Shown piece by piece: positions 18,601-28,002 of a stretch of 36,143 nucleotides of DNA (position 1 is its first letter; each line of letters begins with the position of its first letter). Position numbers and translations under genes: made by a program. The stretch is taken from positions 1 to 36,143 of the forward strand of contig JAHLFS010000058.1 of NCBI GenBank assembly GCA_018883675.1. The letters are read 5' to 3'. Origin of the DNA: Candidatus Paralactobacillus gallistercoris (GTDB lineage Bacteria > Bacillota > Bacilli > Lactobacillales > Lactobacillaceae). The notes under the pieces are model-generated. The model was given only the letters and a program-made list of their open reading frames with translations, was not told the DNA's origin and did no database searches.

Positions 18601-20133
18601 CTAGTGACTTGGTGAAGCATGCATATTGTGATGAATATTATCTTCAACGCATGTACCAGTATCTTCTTCGGCATCTTCTTCAGCAAAATCGAAGTGTTTA
18701 ATTTCATACTTACTATTCTTAATATATTGTTTTTGGAAAGCGGTAAGTATAAATGGAATAATTAAAGCGATGATGAAGCAAATTACCAAGATAATTTGGA
18801 ATGTTTTTGCTTCTTTACCAGGTAATGCTGATGATGGAATAAATGATACAACGAATGCAAAAATTGAAGTTAATGTACCGCAAACTCCACAAATTACTTT
18901 ACCAATTGTACCGCCGGGAACATTGTAAGTTCGTTGTGCTTTTTTGTGTTTAAAGATTAAAACGAAGTATGCAATATACATGCAGAAGTAACATACTAAG
19001 TAAAGCAAAGTTGTTAATGTTGTCGCAACTAGGAATGAAATGTTACCTTTACCACCACCAAAGGTTAAAATTGCATCCCAAATTGTAACCATAACAGCTT
19101 GAACGGCTAAAATTACAACTGGTACACCATGCTTGTTCTTTTTACGTAATTGTTGTGGTAATAAACCATATTCAGTAGCAACTTGGATACCACGAGATGG
19201 TCCAACTACCCATGAACCGATTTCAGCAACAACCCCAAATACAATCATTAATACCAAAATATCTAACAACCATGTTAAATGTGGGTTGAAGTGGAATAAT
19301 AATGTCTTAAATGTTTGATAAATACCACCGTTTAATGATAACGTCTTTTGAGGAATTACTGCAGCAACACTTAAACCACCGGCAGCATCAAGAACAATTG
19401 CTAATACAACTAACATGATAATTGCTAGCGGATAGTTTTTTTCCGCATTTTGTAATTCATTAACATGAGATGCTGAAGCTTCAACGCCAGTGAAAGCAAG
19501 AATAAATGTTGCAAAGATCGTTAAAGTACCCGCATTATGGAAGTTTGGGAATAATGCATGCCAACTGAACGAAATTTGTACGGGATTACCTTGTGCCAAA
19601 TAAGTAATTGCTAATCCAAAGAATACAATTGAAGTTATAATAATGCCACCAACAAATCCCCATTGAGCAATTTTAGCAGTATACTTAGTTCCACCTAGTT
19701 GCAATAATGTAATTGTGCCAAATACAATTAACACTCCAAGGAACTTAAATAATGGATTGTTATTTAATGCTGGCCAATTAAATACATATGATAAAATCCC
19801 AATGATGAAATAACTCATTGTAACAAAGCCAACAGTGATTTGAAACCATTGGAAAAATACTGCAAAGAAACCTAATTTTTCGCTCCGCAGTGAGTGACTT
19901 ACCCAACCAAAGACACCACCGTCTTCCCAGCCTTTAACACTAGCCATTTCGGCAGATACTAAAGCTGTTGGTAAAAACCAAAAGACACCACCTAAAATTG
20001 TGAAGAATACCGCAGCTAATTTAGAAGTAGCGAAACTTGGATATTCATACACTGTCATTACCATTGAAGCAGTGAGAGCGAAAAATCCAAACAATGTTAA
20101 CACTTTGGTAGTACTGTTCTTTTTACTACTCAT
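18601..20133 (-). CDS. gadC: GadC-type amino acid antiporter, paralog 1 with extended acidic/His-rich C-terminus
   Basis: LTLFGFFALTASMVMTVYEYPSFATSKLAAVFFTILGGVFWFLPTALVSAEMAS; FTGVEASASHVNELQNAEKNYPLAI; about 12 TM segments. Confidence 0.85.
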   Translation of the reverse strand: MSSKKNSTTKVLTLFGFFALTASMVMTVYEYPSFATSKLAAVFFTILGGVFWFLPTALVSAEMASVKGWEDGGVFGWVSHSLRSEKLGFFAVFFQWFQITVGFVTMSYFIIGILSYVFNWPALNNNPLFKFLGVLIVFGTITLLQLGGTKYTAKIAQWGFVGGIIITSIVFFGLAITYLAQGNPVQISFSWHALFPNFHNAGTLTIFATFILAFTGVEASASHVNELQNAEKNYPLAIIMLVVLAIVLDAAGGLSVAAVIPQKTLSLNGGIYQTFKTLLFHFNPHLTWLLDILVLMIVFGVVAEIGSWVVGPSRGIQVATEYGLLPQQLRKKNKHGVPVVILAVQAVMVTIWDAILTFGGGKGNISFLVATTLTTLLYLVCYFCMYIAYFVLIFKHKKAQRTYNVPGGTIGKVICGVCGTLTSIFAFVVSFIPSSALPGKEAKTFQIILVICFIIALIIPFILTAFQKQYIKNSKYEIKHFDFAEEDAEEDTGTCVEDNIHHNMHASPSH

Positions 20134-20246
20134 ACCCTAAGACTCCTTTCCAAAGTTTTCTAAAAATACCAATGGGTATCTTCACTTATAAAATAACACT
20201 TTTTAAAAATGATTGCTAATATTTTTCATACTATATTCAAATATAT

Positions 20247-20284
20247 AAATAAATGTGAACAAAAATAAAAATAAATGTTAAAAT
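20247..20284 (+). promoter_or_regulatory. Putative glsA promoter overlapped by two 10-bp direct repeats, 22 bp start to start
   Basis: AAATAAATGT at 20247-20256 and 20269-20278. Candidate -35 TGAACA 20256-20261, 17-bp spacer, -10 TAAAAT 20279-20284. Confidence 0.45.
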
Positions 20285-20328
20285 ACATGGTAGCAAGGGC
20301 TTATAACGTGAATTAAGAGGTGGTAAAA

Positions 20329-21267
20329 ATGAAGCAAAGTGATTTACATGATTTGCTTATTAAAGATTTTGATTACTACAAAGAAGGCAAAAATGCGCAA
20401 TATATTCCTGCATTATCACAAGTTGATCCTAAGCAATTAGGTATTGCTTTATACAATTTACAAGCTAATGAGTTACAAACGTGTGGTATTCCTGAAAAAA
20501 GTGCTAATGTTCGTTTTGCTATTGAAAGTATTTCGAAAGTACCGGTTTTATTATTGGCAATTAATGATAATGGTTTAGATGGCGTATTTAGTCATGTTGA
20601 TGCAGAACCAACTGGTTTTTCATTTAATTCGTTATTAAATATGCAAATTGAGCAACGTAAATATCCATTAAATCCATTTGTTAATCAAGGTGCGATTGTG
20701 GTTAATTCATTGTTGAAAGGTAAAAACAGTGATGAACGTTTCGCGCGTATTCTTGATTTTATGAAAGAAATTTTTAATGATAACGATATTACTTTGAATG
20801 AAGAAGTCTATCATTCTGAATCGAAGACAGGCGATATTAATCGTTCAATTGCTTATTATATGAAGGGCAATGGTATTTGGAATGGCGATGTTGAAGATGT
20901 TTTAGATTCATACTTTAAGCAATGCTCAGTTAATGTTAATGCAATTGACTTAGCTAATTTAGGCGCATTACTAGCTAATGGTGGAGTAGCACCATGGAAT
21001 GGTAAACGCATTGTTTCAGAAGAAAGTGCCACAATTGTTAAATCACTAATGTTAACTGCCGGTTTATATGATGAATCAGGTGATTTTTCAATGCGCGTTG
21101 GTGTGCCAACTAAAAGTGGCGTTGGCGGTGGCTTAATGTCAGCCGTACCTGGTAAGTATGGTATTGGCATTTTTAGTCCCGCTATTGATAAGCCAGGTAA
21201 TAGTGTTGCCGGTATGAAATTATTGCACGATGTCGTTCAAGAATTAAACATTGATATTTTTGCGTAA
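20329..21267 (+). CDS. glsA: Glutaminase A
   Basis: RFAIESISKVPVLLLAI (SxxK), PLNPFVNQGAIVVNSLL, KSGVGGGLMSAVPGKYGIGIFSPAIDKPGNSVAG; AGAGGTGG upstream of ATG 20329. Confidence 0.95.
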   Translation: MKQSDLHDLLIKDFDYYKEGKNAQYIPALSQVDPKQLGIALYNLQANELQTCGIPEKSANVRFAIESISKVPVLLLAINDNGLDGVFSHVDAEPTGFSFNSLLNMQIEQRKYPLNPFVNQGAIVVNSLLKGKNSDERFARILDFMKEIFNDNDITLNEEVYHSESKTGDINRSIAYYMKGNGIWNGDVEDVLDSYFKQCSVNVNAIDLANLGALLANGGVAPWNGKRIVSEESATIVKSLMLTAGLYDESGDFSMRVGVPTKSGVGGGLMSAVPGKYGIGIFSPAIDKPGNSVAGMKLLHDVVQELNIDIFA

Positions 21268-21289
21268 AAATTTTAGTTACTATATAAAT

Positions 21290-21328
21290 AGGTGGTTTGA
21301 TTTTATTTGTAAAATCAAACCACTTTTA
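21290..21328. terminator. Bidirectional terminator glsA / second antiporter
   Basis: ggtggtttgatttt-atttgt-aaaatcaaaccac. Confidence 0.75.
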
Positions 21329-22774
21329 TTTAATATGCTTAATTTCATGTTGATGATGACGGTTATAAAATTTTTGTAAGCTGATAATCATTAATGCAAT
21401 TCCTAAAGTAAGGATAATGCAAATTATTAAAATAATTTGATAAAGATGAGCTTGCTGAGGTGGTAATGCAGTTGACGGCATAAAGGTTACAACAAATGCT
21501 AATAATGAAGTACTCATTCCGCATAACCACAAAATAATCTTTCCCGTTTTACCACCGGGTACTGTATAAGTTCGCGGTGCGTGTGGGTAATTAAAAATCA
21601 ACTTAAAGTAAGCAGCATACATTAATAAGTAACATAATAAATAAATTAATGCTGACAATGAGGTAGCAATTAAAAACGAAATATTACTTTTACCACCTGA
21701 AAAAGTTAATACTGCATCCCAAATAATAACAATTAAAGTTTGTAAAAGAATAATATTAACTGGCACGTCGTGTTTATTCTTTTTACGGAATACGGGAGGA
21801 AGCATGCCGTATTCTGTAGCGACTTGCATTCCGCGGGAAGGACCAACAATCCATGAACCAATGCTGCCAATTACCCCGAAAATAATTAAAATCACAAAAA
21901 CATTAACCAACCATGTTAAGTGTTGGTTATAGTGTAAAATTAACATTTTTAAGGCTTGATAAATTCCACCATCTAGTGAAAGCTGTTGTTGAGGTACGAC
22001 AATTGCGATACTTAAACCGCCAGCGGCATTTAAAATGATTGAAAGGATAATTAAAATAACCATTACTAGCGGATAATTTTTTTCAGGATTTTGTAATTCA
22101 TCGATATGTGAAGCGGAAGATTCAATGCCACTAAATGCCAAAATAAAAGTAGCAAAAATAGCTAATGTGCCACTGTCATGAAAATTAGGTAGTAATTTGT
22201 GCCAACTAAATGAAATTTGCAAAGGATTACCTTGAATAACATATGCTATTGCCAATGCAAAAAAGACCAATGATACACCAATAATCCCGATGAAAAGACC
22301 ATATTGCGCGATTTTGGCAGTATATTTTGTCCCACTTAATTGAATTACAGTAATAATGACAAATAGGACCATAACACTAGCAAATTTAAGACCTAAATTA
22401 TTGTTTAGTTGCGGTATATTAAAGACATCAGCTAACATACCAACCACGAAATAACTCATCGTAATAAAGTCAACAGTTACTTGAAACCATTGGAAAAAGA
22501 TGGCTAAAAAGCCGATTTTTTCATCGTTGAAGGCATGCCCAACCCAGCCAAAGACACCGCCAGTACTCCAGCCTTTAACACTGGCCATTTCGGCAGCAAT
22601 TAAAGCGGTAGGTAACAACCAAAAAAGCCCACCAAAAACGGTAAAAAAGATAACTGCTAATTTAGCTGTTGCAAAACCAGCGTATTCATAAATTGTCATT
22701 ACCATTGAAGCAGTTAGCGAAAAGAAACCAAATAATGTTAGAATTTGTTTACCATTATGCACATTATTTTGCAT
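21326..22774 (-). CDS. GadC-type amino acid antiporter, paralog 2 with short C-terminus
   Basis: Strongly similar to 18601..20133 along its length (LTLFGFFSLTASMVMTIYEYAGFATAKLAVIFFTVFGGLFWLLPTALIAAEMASVKGW); ends ...YNRHHQHEIKHIK. Confidence 0.85.
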   Translation of the reverse strand: MQNNVHNGKQILTLFGFFSLTASMVMTIYEYAGFATAKLAVIFFTVFGGLFWLLPTALIAAEMASVKGWSTGGVFGWVGHAFNDEKIGFLAIFFQWFQVTVDFITMSYFVVGMLADVFNIPQLNNNLGLKFASVMVLFVIITVIQLSGTKYTAKIAQYGLFIGIIGVSLVFFALAIAYVIQGNPLQISFSWHKLLPNFHDSGTLAIFATFILAFSGIESSASHIDELQNPEKNYPLVMVILIILSIILNAAGGLSIAIVVPQQQLSLDGGIYQALKMLILHYNQHLTWLVNVFVILIIFGVIGSIGSWIVGPSRGMQVATEYGMLPPVFRKKNKHDVPVNIILLQTLIVIIWDAVLTFSGGKSNISFLIATSLSALIYLLCYLLMYAAYFKLIFNYPHAPRTYTVPGGKTGKIILWLCGMSTSLLAFVVTFMPSTALPPQQAHLYQIILIICIILTLGIALMIISLQKFYNRHHQHEIKHIK

Positions 22775-22878
22775 GCGAAAGTCCCTTTCTTAAATAAACA
22801 TTCCTATATAACAGCATAGTCATAAATCGTGAAAATTCATAAAAAGCACACTTATTACCATAAATATTATAAAAAACA

Positions 22879-22907
22879 TTGACGTCAGAAAGCTAAAATA
22901 GTAAACT
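22879..22907 (+). promoter_or_regulatory. Putative str operon promoter: TTGACG, 17-bp spacer, TAAACT
   Basis: -35 22879-22884, -10 22902-22907, about 115 bp upstream of rpsL. Confidence 0.5.
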
Positions 22908-23020
22908 TATTCCTGGTATTTGTTAAGATAGTTATTTACTCGGGTTGGTTTAGTTAAAAAAAGAACCGCCTGGATGTGTGGACTTACAATTACAAAAATG
23001 AAGAAGGGAGGACCAAATAG

Positions 23021-23437
23021 ATGCCAACAATTAATCAATTGGTACGTCAAGGTCGTAAAACAAAGACAACCAAGTCAAACTCACCAGCTTTGAACTTTGG
23101 TTACAACAGTATGAAGAAAACTTTAACTAATAATCCTGCTCCGCAAAAGCGTGGGGTTGCTACTCGTGTCGGCACAATGACACCTAAGAAGCCTAACTCA
23201 GCTTTGCGTAAGTATGCCCGTGTACGGTTATCTAACTTAGTTGAAGTTACTGCTTACATTCCTGGTATTGGTCACAACTTACAAGAACACAGCGTTGTTT
23301 TAATTCGTGGTGGTCGTGTAAAGGACTTGCCTGGTGTTCGTTACCATATTATTCGTGGTGCGCTTGATACTGCCGGTGTTGATGGTCGTATGCAAGGTCG
23401 TTCCAAGTATGGTGCAAAGCGTCCTAAGAAGAAATAA
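23021..23437 (+). CDS. rpsL: 30S ribosomal protein S12
   Basis: [13 protein letters not shown]...[30 protein letters not shown]...[34 protein letters not shown]. Confidence 0.99.
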   Translation: MPTINQLVRQGRKTKTTKSNSPALNFGYNSMKKTLTNNPAPQKRGVATRVGTMTPKKPNSALRKYARVRLSNLVEVTAYIPGIGHNLQEHSVVLIRGGRVKDLPGVRYHIIRGALDTAGVDGRMQGRSKYGAKRPKKK

Positions 23438-23474
23438 TTAAATAAATAACATATTTTTATAGGAGGTCAACGAG

Positions 23475-23945
23475 ATGCCAAGAAAAGGTGCTGTGGCAAA
23501 ACGTGATGTTTTACCTGATCCAATTTACAACTCTAAATTGGTGACACGTTTGATCAACAACTTGATGGTTGATGGTAAGCGTGGGGTTGCATCAACAATT
23601 TTATATAACGCATTTGATATTATTAAGGAACAAACTGGTAAGGATCCATTGGAAGTCTTCGAAGAAGCAATGAAGAACGTTATGCCAGTCTTAGAAGTAC
23701 GTGCTCGTCGTATCGGTGGTGCTAACTACCAAGTTCCAATCGAGGTTCGTCCTGAACGTCGTACAACTTTAGGTTTACGTTGGATCACACAATATGCACG
23801 TTTACGTGGTGAACACACTATGGATGAACGTTTAGCACGTGAAATCATGGATGCAGCTAACAATACTGGTGCAGCTGTTAAGAAACGTGAAGATACACAC
23901 AAGATGGCTGACGCTAACCGTGCATTCGCACATTATCGTTGGTAA
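23475..23945 (+). CDS. rpsG: 30S ribosomal protein S7
   Basis: [31 protein letters not shown]...[10 protein letters not shown]. Confidence 0.99.
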   Translation: MPRKGAVAKRDVLPDPIYNSKLVTRLINNLMVDGKRGVASTILYNAFDIIKEQTGKDPLEVFEEAMKNVMPVLEVRARRIGGANYQVPIEVRPERRTTLGLRWITQYARLRGEHTMDERLAREIMDAANNTGAAVKKREDTHKMADANRAFAHYRW

Positions 23946-23953
23946 TATCAATG

Positions 23954-23996
23954 AGCTATTATATATTTGCCTGGCGAATGTATAGTAGCTATTTTT
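23954..23996 (+). promoter_or_regulatory. Long hairpin plus U5 in the rpsG-fusA spacer (candidate attenuator or processing element)
   Basis: AGCTATTATATATTTGCC (23954-23971) pairs with GGCGAATGTATAGTAGCT (23973-23990); the three non-Watson-Crick positions are all U-G in + strand RNA; followed by ATTTTT. Confidence 0.65.
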
Positions 23997-24027
23997 AAAA
24001 AATAAAATAAAAAAAGGGGTACAGTTC

Positions 24028-26121
24028 ATGGCAAACAAACGTGAATTTCCATTAGAAAAAACCCGTAACATCGGGATCATGGCTCACATTGACGCTGGTA
24101 AAACAACAACCACTGAACGTATCTTGTACTATACTGGTAAAATCCATAAAATTGGTGAAACCCACGATGGTGCTTCACAAATGGACTGGATGGCACAAGA
24201 ACAAGAACGTGGTATCACAATCACATCTGCTGCTACTACTGCGCAATGGAAAGACCACCGTATTAACATCATCGACACCCCAGGACACGTTGACTTCACT
24301 ATCGAAGTTGAACGTTCATTGCGTGTCTTAGACGGTGCGATTACTGTTTTGGATGGTCAATCAGGTGTTGAACCACAAACTGAAAACGTATGGCGCCAAG
24401 CTACTACTTACGGCGTTCCACGGATCGTTTTCGTTAACAAGATGGATAAGATGGGTGCTGACTTTGATTACTCAGTGCAAACATTGCATGATCGTTTGGA
24501 AGCAAATGCCCATGCTATCCAAATGCCAATTGGTGCTGAAGATAACTTCGAAGGTGTTATCGACTTAATCGAAATGAAAGCCGACTTATACGACGAAGAT
24601 GAATTAGGTACTAAGTGGGATACAGTTGATATTCCTGAAGAATACCGTGCTGAAGCTGAAAAACGGCGCGCTGACTTAATTGAAGCCGTTGCCGATGTTG
24701 ATGATGACATCATGGAAAAATACTTAGGCGGCGAAGACATCACTAATGATGAATTACGTGCAGCTATCCGTAAAGCAACGATTAACTTAGACTTCTACCC
24801 AGTCTTAGCTGGTTCAGCTTTCAAGAACAAGGGTGTTCAAATGTTATTGGATGCTGTTATTGACTACTTACCATCACCATTGGAAGTTCGTCCATACAAC
24901 GCAACTGATCCTGAAACTGGTGATAAAGTTGAATTAACAGCTGGCGATAACAAACCATTTGCAGCTTTAGCATTTAAAGTTGCAACAGACCCATTCGTTG
25001 GACGTTTAACTTACATCCGGGTATACTCAGGTACTTTACAATCTGGTTCATACGTATTAAACGCATCCAAGAATACGCGTGAACGGATTGGTCGTTTGTT
25101 ACAAATGCATTCTAACCACCGTAAAGAAATTCCTGAAGTATTCTCTGGTGATATTGCTGCTGCAATCGGTTTGAAGAATACCACAACTGGTGACTCATTA
25201 ACTGACGTAGATCATCCATTGATTTTGGAATCATTAGAAATTCCTGAACCAGTTATTCAAGTTTCTATTGAACCAGATTCAAAAGAAGACCGTGATAAGT
25301 TAGACAATGCGTTACAAAAATTATCCGAAGAAGACCCAACTTTCCGGGCAGAAACCAACCCAGAAACAGGCGAAACGTTAATTGCTGGTATGGGTGAATT
25401 ACACTTGGATATCATGGTTGACCGGATGAAGCGTGAATTCCACGTTTCCGCTAAGGTTGGCGCTCCACAAGTTGCTTACCGTGAAACATTTACTAAGCAA
25501 GCATCTGCTCAAGGTAAATTCGTACGGCAATCTGGTGGTAAAGGTCAATACGGTGATGTTTGGATCGAATTCACACCAAACGAAGAAGGTAAAGGCTTCG
25601 AATTTGAAGATGCCATCGTTGGTGGTGTCGTTCCACGTGAATACATTCCAGCAGTTGAACAAGGCTTGAAAGAAGCTATGGAAAACGGCGTCTTAGCTGG
25701 TTACCCATTAATTGACATCAAAGCTAAGTTATACGATGGTTCTTACCACGAAGTTGACTCTTCAGAAGCCGCATTTAAAGTTGCTGCTTCATTAGCATTA
25801 AAGAATGCTGCTAAGAACGCTGGCGCAGTTATTTTGGAACCAATCATGCGGGTCGAAGTAGTTGCTCCAGAAGAATACCTTGGCGATGTCATGGGTTCCG
25901 TAACAGCACGGCGTGGTCGTGTTGAAGGTATGGAAGCTCGTGGTAATGCGCAAATGATTAACGCGATGGTACCATTAGCAGAAATGTTTGGTTACGCAAC
26001 AACCTTACGTTCATCAACTCAAGGTCGTGGTACTTTCACAATGACATTTGACCACTACGAACCAGTGCCAAAGAGCATTCAAGAAGAAATTATTAAGAAG
26101 AACGGCGGTTCTGCTGAATAA
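24028..26121 (+). CDS. fusA: Translation elongation factor G
   Basis: [42 protein letters not shown]...[24 protein letters not shown]. Confidence 0.99.
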   Translation: MANKREFPLEKTRNIGIMAHIDAGKTTTTERILYYTGKIHKIGETHDGASQMDWMAQEQERGITITSAATTAQWKDHRINIIDTPGHVDFTIEVERSLRVLDGAITVLDGQSGVEPQTENVWRQATTYGVPRIVFVNKMDKMGADFDYSVQTLHDRLEANAHAIQMPIGAEDNFEGVIDLIEMKADLYDEDELGTKWDTVDIPEEYRAEAEKRRADLIEAVADVDDDIMEKYLGGEDITNDELRAAIRKATINLDFYPVLAGSAFKNKGVQMLLDAVIDYLPSPLEVRPYNATDPETGDKVELTAGDNKPFAALAFKVATDPFVGRLTYIRVYSGTLQSGSYVLNASKNTRERIGRLLQMHSNHRKEIPEVFSGDIAAAIGLKNTTTGDSLTDVDHPLILESLEIPEPVIQVSIEPDSKEDRDKLDNALQKLSEEDPTFRAETNPETGETLIAGMGELHLDIMVDRMKREFHVSAKVGAPQVAYRETFTKQASAQGKFVRQSGGKGQYGDVWIEFTPNEEGKGFEFEDAIVGGVVPREYIPAVEQGLKEAMENGVLAGYPLIDIKAKLYDGSYHEVDSSEAAFKVAASLALKNAAKNAGAVILEPIMRVEVVAPEEYLGDVMGSVTARRGRVEGMEARGNAQMINAMVPLAEMFGYATTLRSSTQGRGTFTMTFDHYEPVPKSIQEEIIKKNGGSAE

Positions 26122-26138
26122 TTAATGAATAAATAATT

Positions 26139-26174
26139 AAAAGCAGTTATCCTTAATTGGATAACTGCTTTTTT
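26139..26174. terminator. Terminator downstream of fusA
   Basis: aaaagcagttatcc-ttaatt-ggataactgctttttt. Confidence 0.88.
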
Positions 26175-26218
26175 GTTTATCAAAATGTGATCCTTAGTTG
26201 AATCATGGTGCGAGCAGG

Positions 26219-26248
26219 TTGCAAGCAAGTGTTAAAATTTCTTATAAT
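26219..26248 (+). promoter_or_regulatory. Candidate EPS operon promoter: TTGCAA, 18-bp spacer, TATAAT
   Basis: -35 26219-26224, -10 26243-26248; implies a leader of about 145-150 nt before the Wzz start at 26404. Confidence 0.55.
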
Positions 26249-26403
26249 ATTATTTGTTGTGTACTTAACAGTAATGATTAATAATGCCATGATAATAAGT
26301 TTTACTTGGTATATTTACTTTTAATTTAGTACGCTAAAATTTTGATTATGTAATATTAATAATGATAAAAACATAATTCACCGAAAAGAGGAGCGACTGG
26401 TAA

Positions 26404-27195
26404 ATGAATGATGAACCAGAAACACAAACGAAACGTTCACACTTTAATGATTTGAGCGATATTCTTGCCGTATTACGGCGGCGCAGTAATTTAATTGTGT
26501 GGACAACAGTAATTATTACGGTCTTATCTTTAGTAGTTTCCTTATTCTTAATTACACCGAAATACAGTTCAACTACCGAAATTTTAGTTAATCGCAAACA
26601 AGATAATACTGACATGGCTAATGGTGCACAAATTCAAACCGATGTGCAAATGATTAGTACTTATAAAGATATTATTACTAGTCCGGCTATCTTAGATGAA
26701 GTTAGTCAAAAAATCGCCTATCAAGGTCATCACTTAACACCGGGCGAATTAAAGAATGATATTAGCATTTCTAGTCAACAAAATTCCCAAGTCTTTTCAT
26801 TACAAGTAAAGTCAAATAATCCAGAACTTTCCGCTGCTATTGCGAACACCACGGCGCAAGTCTTTAAACGTCGGGTTAAGAACATTATGAGTGTTAATAA
26901 TGTTTCGATCTTGTCAAAAGCAATTAGCAATCCACATCCAGTTTCACCACGGGTATTATTAAACACGGTAATTGGCTTAGTGGTTGGTTTATTACTTGGC
27001 TTAATTATGGCTTTCTTATTTAATAGTTTGGATCGTACGGTTGATAATGAAAGCTTTATTACCGACGTGGTTGGTTTAAATGATTTAGGAACCATTAACG
27101 AAATTCCAGCTAATAAAATTAAAAATGAAATTATGCAACAACATCATGTGCATAGCCATAGTAATGCACATCCTAATTCACATCGGAGGGTTTAG
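26404..27195 (+). CDS. Wzz/CpsC-type chain-length determinant, BY-kinase modulator
   Basis: Two TM segments flanking an extracellular domain; ILAVLRRRSNLIVWTTVIITVLSLVVSLFLITPKYSSTTEI; P-rich NPHPVSPRVLLNTVIGLVVGLLLGLIMAFL. Confidence 0.92.
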   Translation: MNDEPETQTKRSHFNDLSDILAVLRRRSNLIVWTTVIITVLSLVVSLFLITPKYSSTTEILVNRKQDNTDMANGAQIQTDVQMISTYKDIITSPAILDEVSQKIAYQGHHLTPGELKNDISISSQQNSQVFSLQVKSNNPELSAAIANTTAQVFKRRVKNIMSVNNVSILSKAISNPHPVSPRVLLNTVIGLVVGLLLGLIMAFLFNSLDRTVDNESFITDVVGLNDLGTINEIPANKIKNEIMQQHHVHSHSNAHPNSHRRV

Positions 27196-27198
27196 GCA

Positions 27199-28002
27199 AT
27201 GGCTATTTTGGATATCTTTACAAAACGGAAAACAAAATTAGATGAAAACTCAATGAAATACGGGGTTGCTTTAATTACCGCCTCAGAACCGCATTCAGCA
27301 ATTGCCGAACAATACCGGACGATTAGAACAAATATTCAGTTTTCATTTATTAATAAGAGTTTTAAAACATTAGCGTTTACTTCTTCCAATCCATCAGAAG
27401 GCAAGTCAACTGTTAGTGCTAACATGGCTGTTTCTTGGGCTGAAGAAGGGAAAAAAGTTTTATTAGTTGATGCTGATTTACGGCGGCCAACGATGCACCA
27501 TACGTTTAATGTACCGAATAATAAAGGGTTAACAACCATTATTACTTCGCGTGAATCAGTTGATTTAAATAATGTGGTACATACTACTTATATTCCTAAT
27601 TTAAGTATTTTAACCAGTGGTCCAATGCCACCAAACCCAGCTGAATTACTTGGTTCCCGCCGGATGGGTGAATTATTAGATTTCTTAAGTGATCATTATG
27701 ATTTAATTATTCTTGATATGCCACCGGTTAATACGGTTACTGATGCCCAAGTACTGGGGGCTAAAGTTGATGGCGTGATTATGGTAATTCCTCAAGGCAT
27801 TGCGAATAAGGATGCCGTTGTCCGGGCTAGCAACTTGTTAAAACGCGTTAAGGCTAATATTATTGGCGCGATCATGAACCGGGTAACAGCCAAAGAATCT
27901 GGTGGTTATTACGGTGGCTACTACGGTGGTTATTACGGTGGCTACTATGGTACAAGTGATGCTGATAAACAGCATAAGCAAAAGAAGAGTAAGCGCGTAT
28001 GA
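27199..28002 (+). CDS. CpsD/EpsC-type tyrosine-protein kinase (BY-kinase)
   Basis: Walker A FTSSNPSEGKSTVSANMA, Walker A' VLLVDADLRRPTMH, C-terminal tyrosine cluster GGYYGGYYGGYYGGYYG. Confidence 0.94.
   Translation: MAILDIFTKRKTKLDENSMKYGVALITASEPHSAIAEQYRTIRTNIQFSFINKSFKTLAFTSSNPSEGKSTVSANMAVSWAEEGKKVLLVDADLRRPTMHHTFNVPNNKGLTTIITSRESVDLNNVVHTTYIPNLSILTSGPMPPNPAELLGSRRMGELLDFLSDHYDLIILDMPPVNTVTDAQVLGAKVDGVIMVIPQGIANKDAVVRASNLLKRVKANIIGAIMNRVTAKESGGYYGGYYGGYYGGYYGTSDADKQHKQKKSKRV
27901..27948 (+). repeat. Four 12-bp units encoding GGYY, with two alternating synonymous versions
   Basis: GGTGGTTATTAC / GGTGGCTACTAC / GGTGGTTATTAC / GGTGGCTACTAT, in frame in the BY-kinase C-terminus. Confidence 0.95.

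Noticed and set aside
24089-24743. Alternative-frame ORFs within fusA (24089..24331, 24335..24568, 24468..24743)
   Set aside because: Fully inside a highly conserved gene; shadow ORFs of codon usage.
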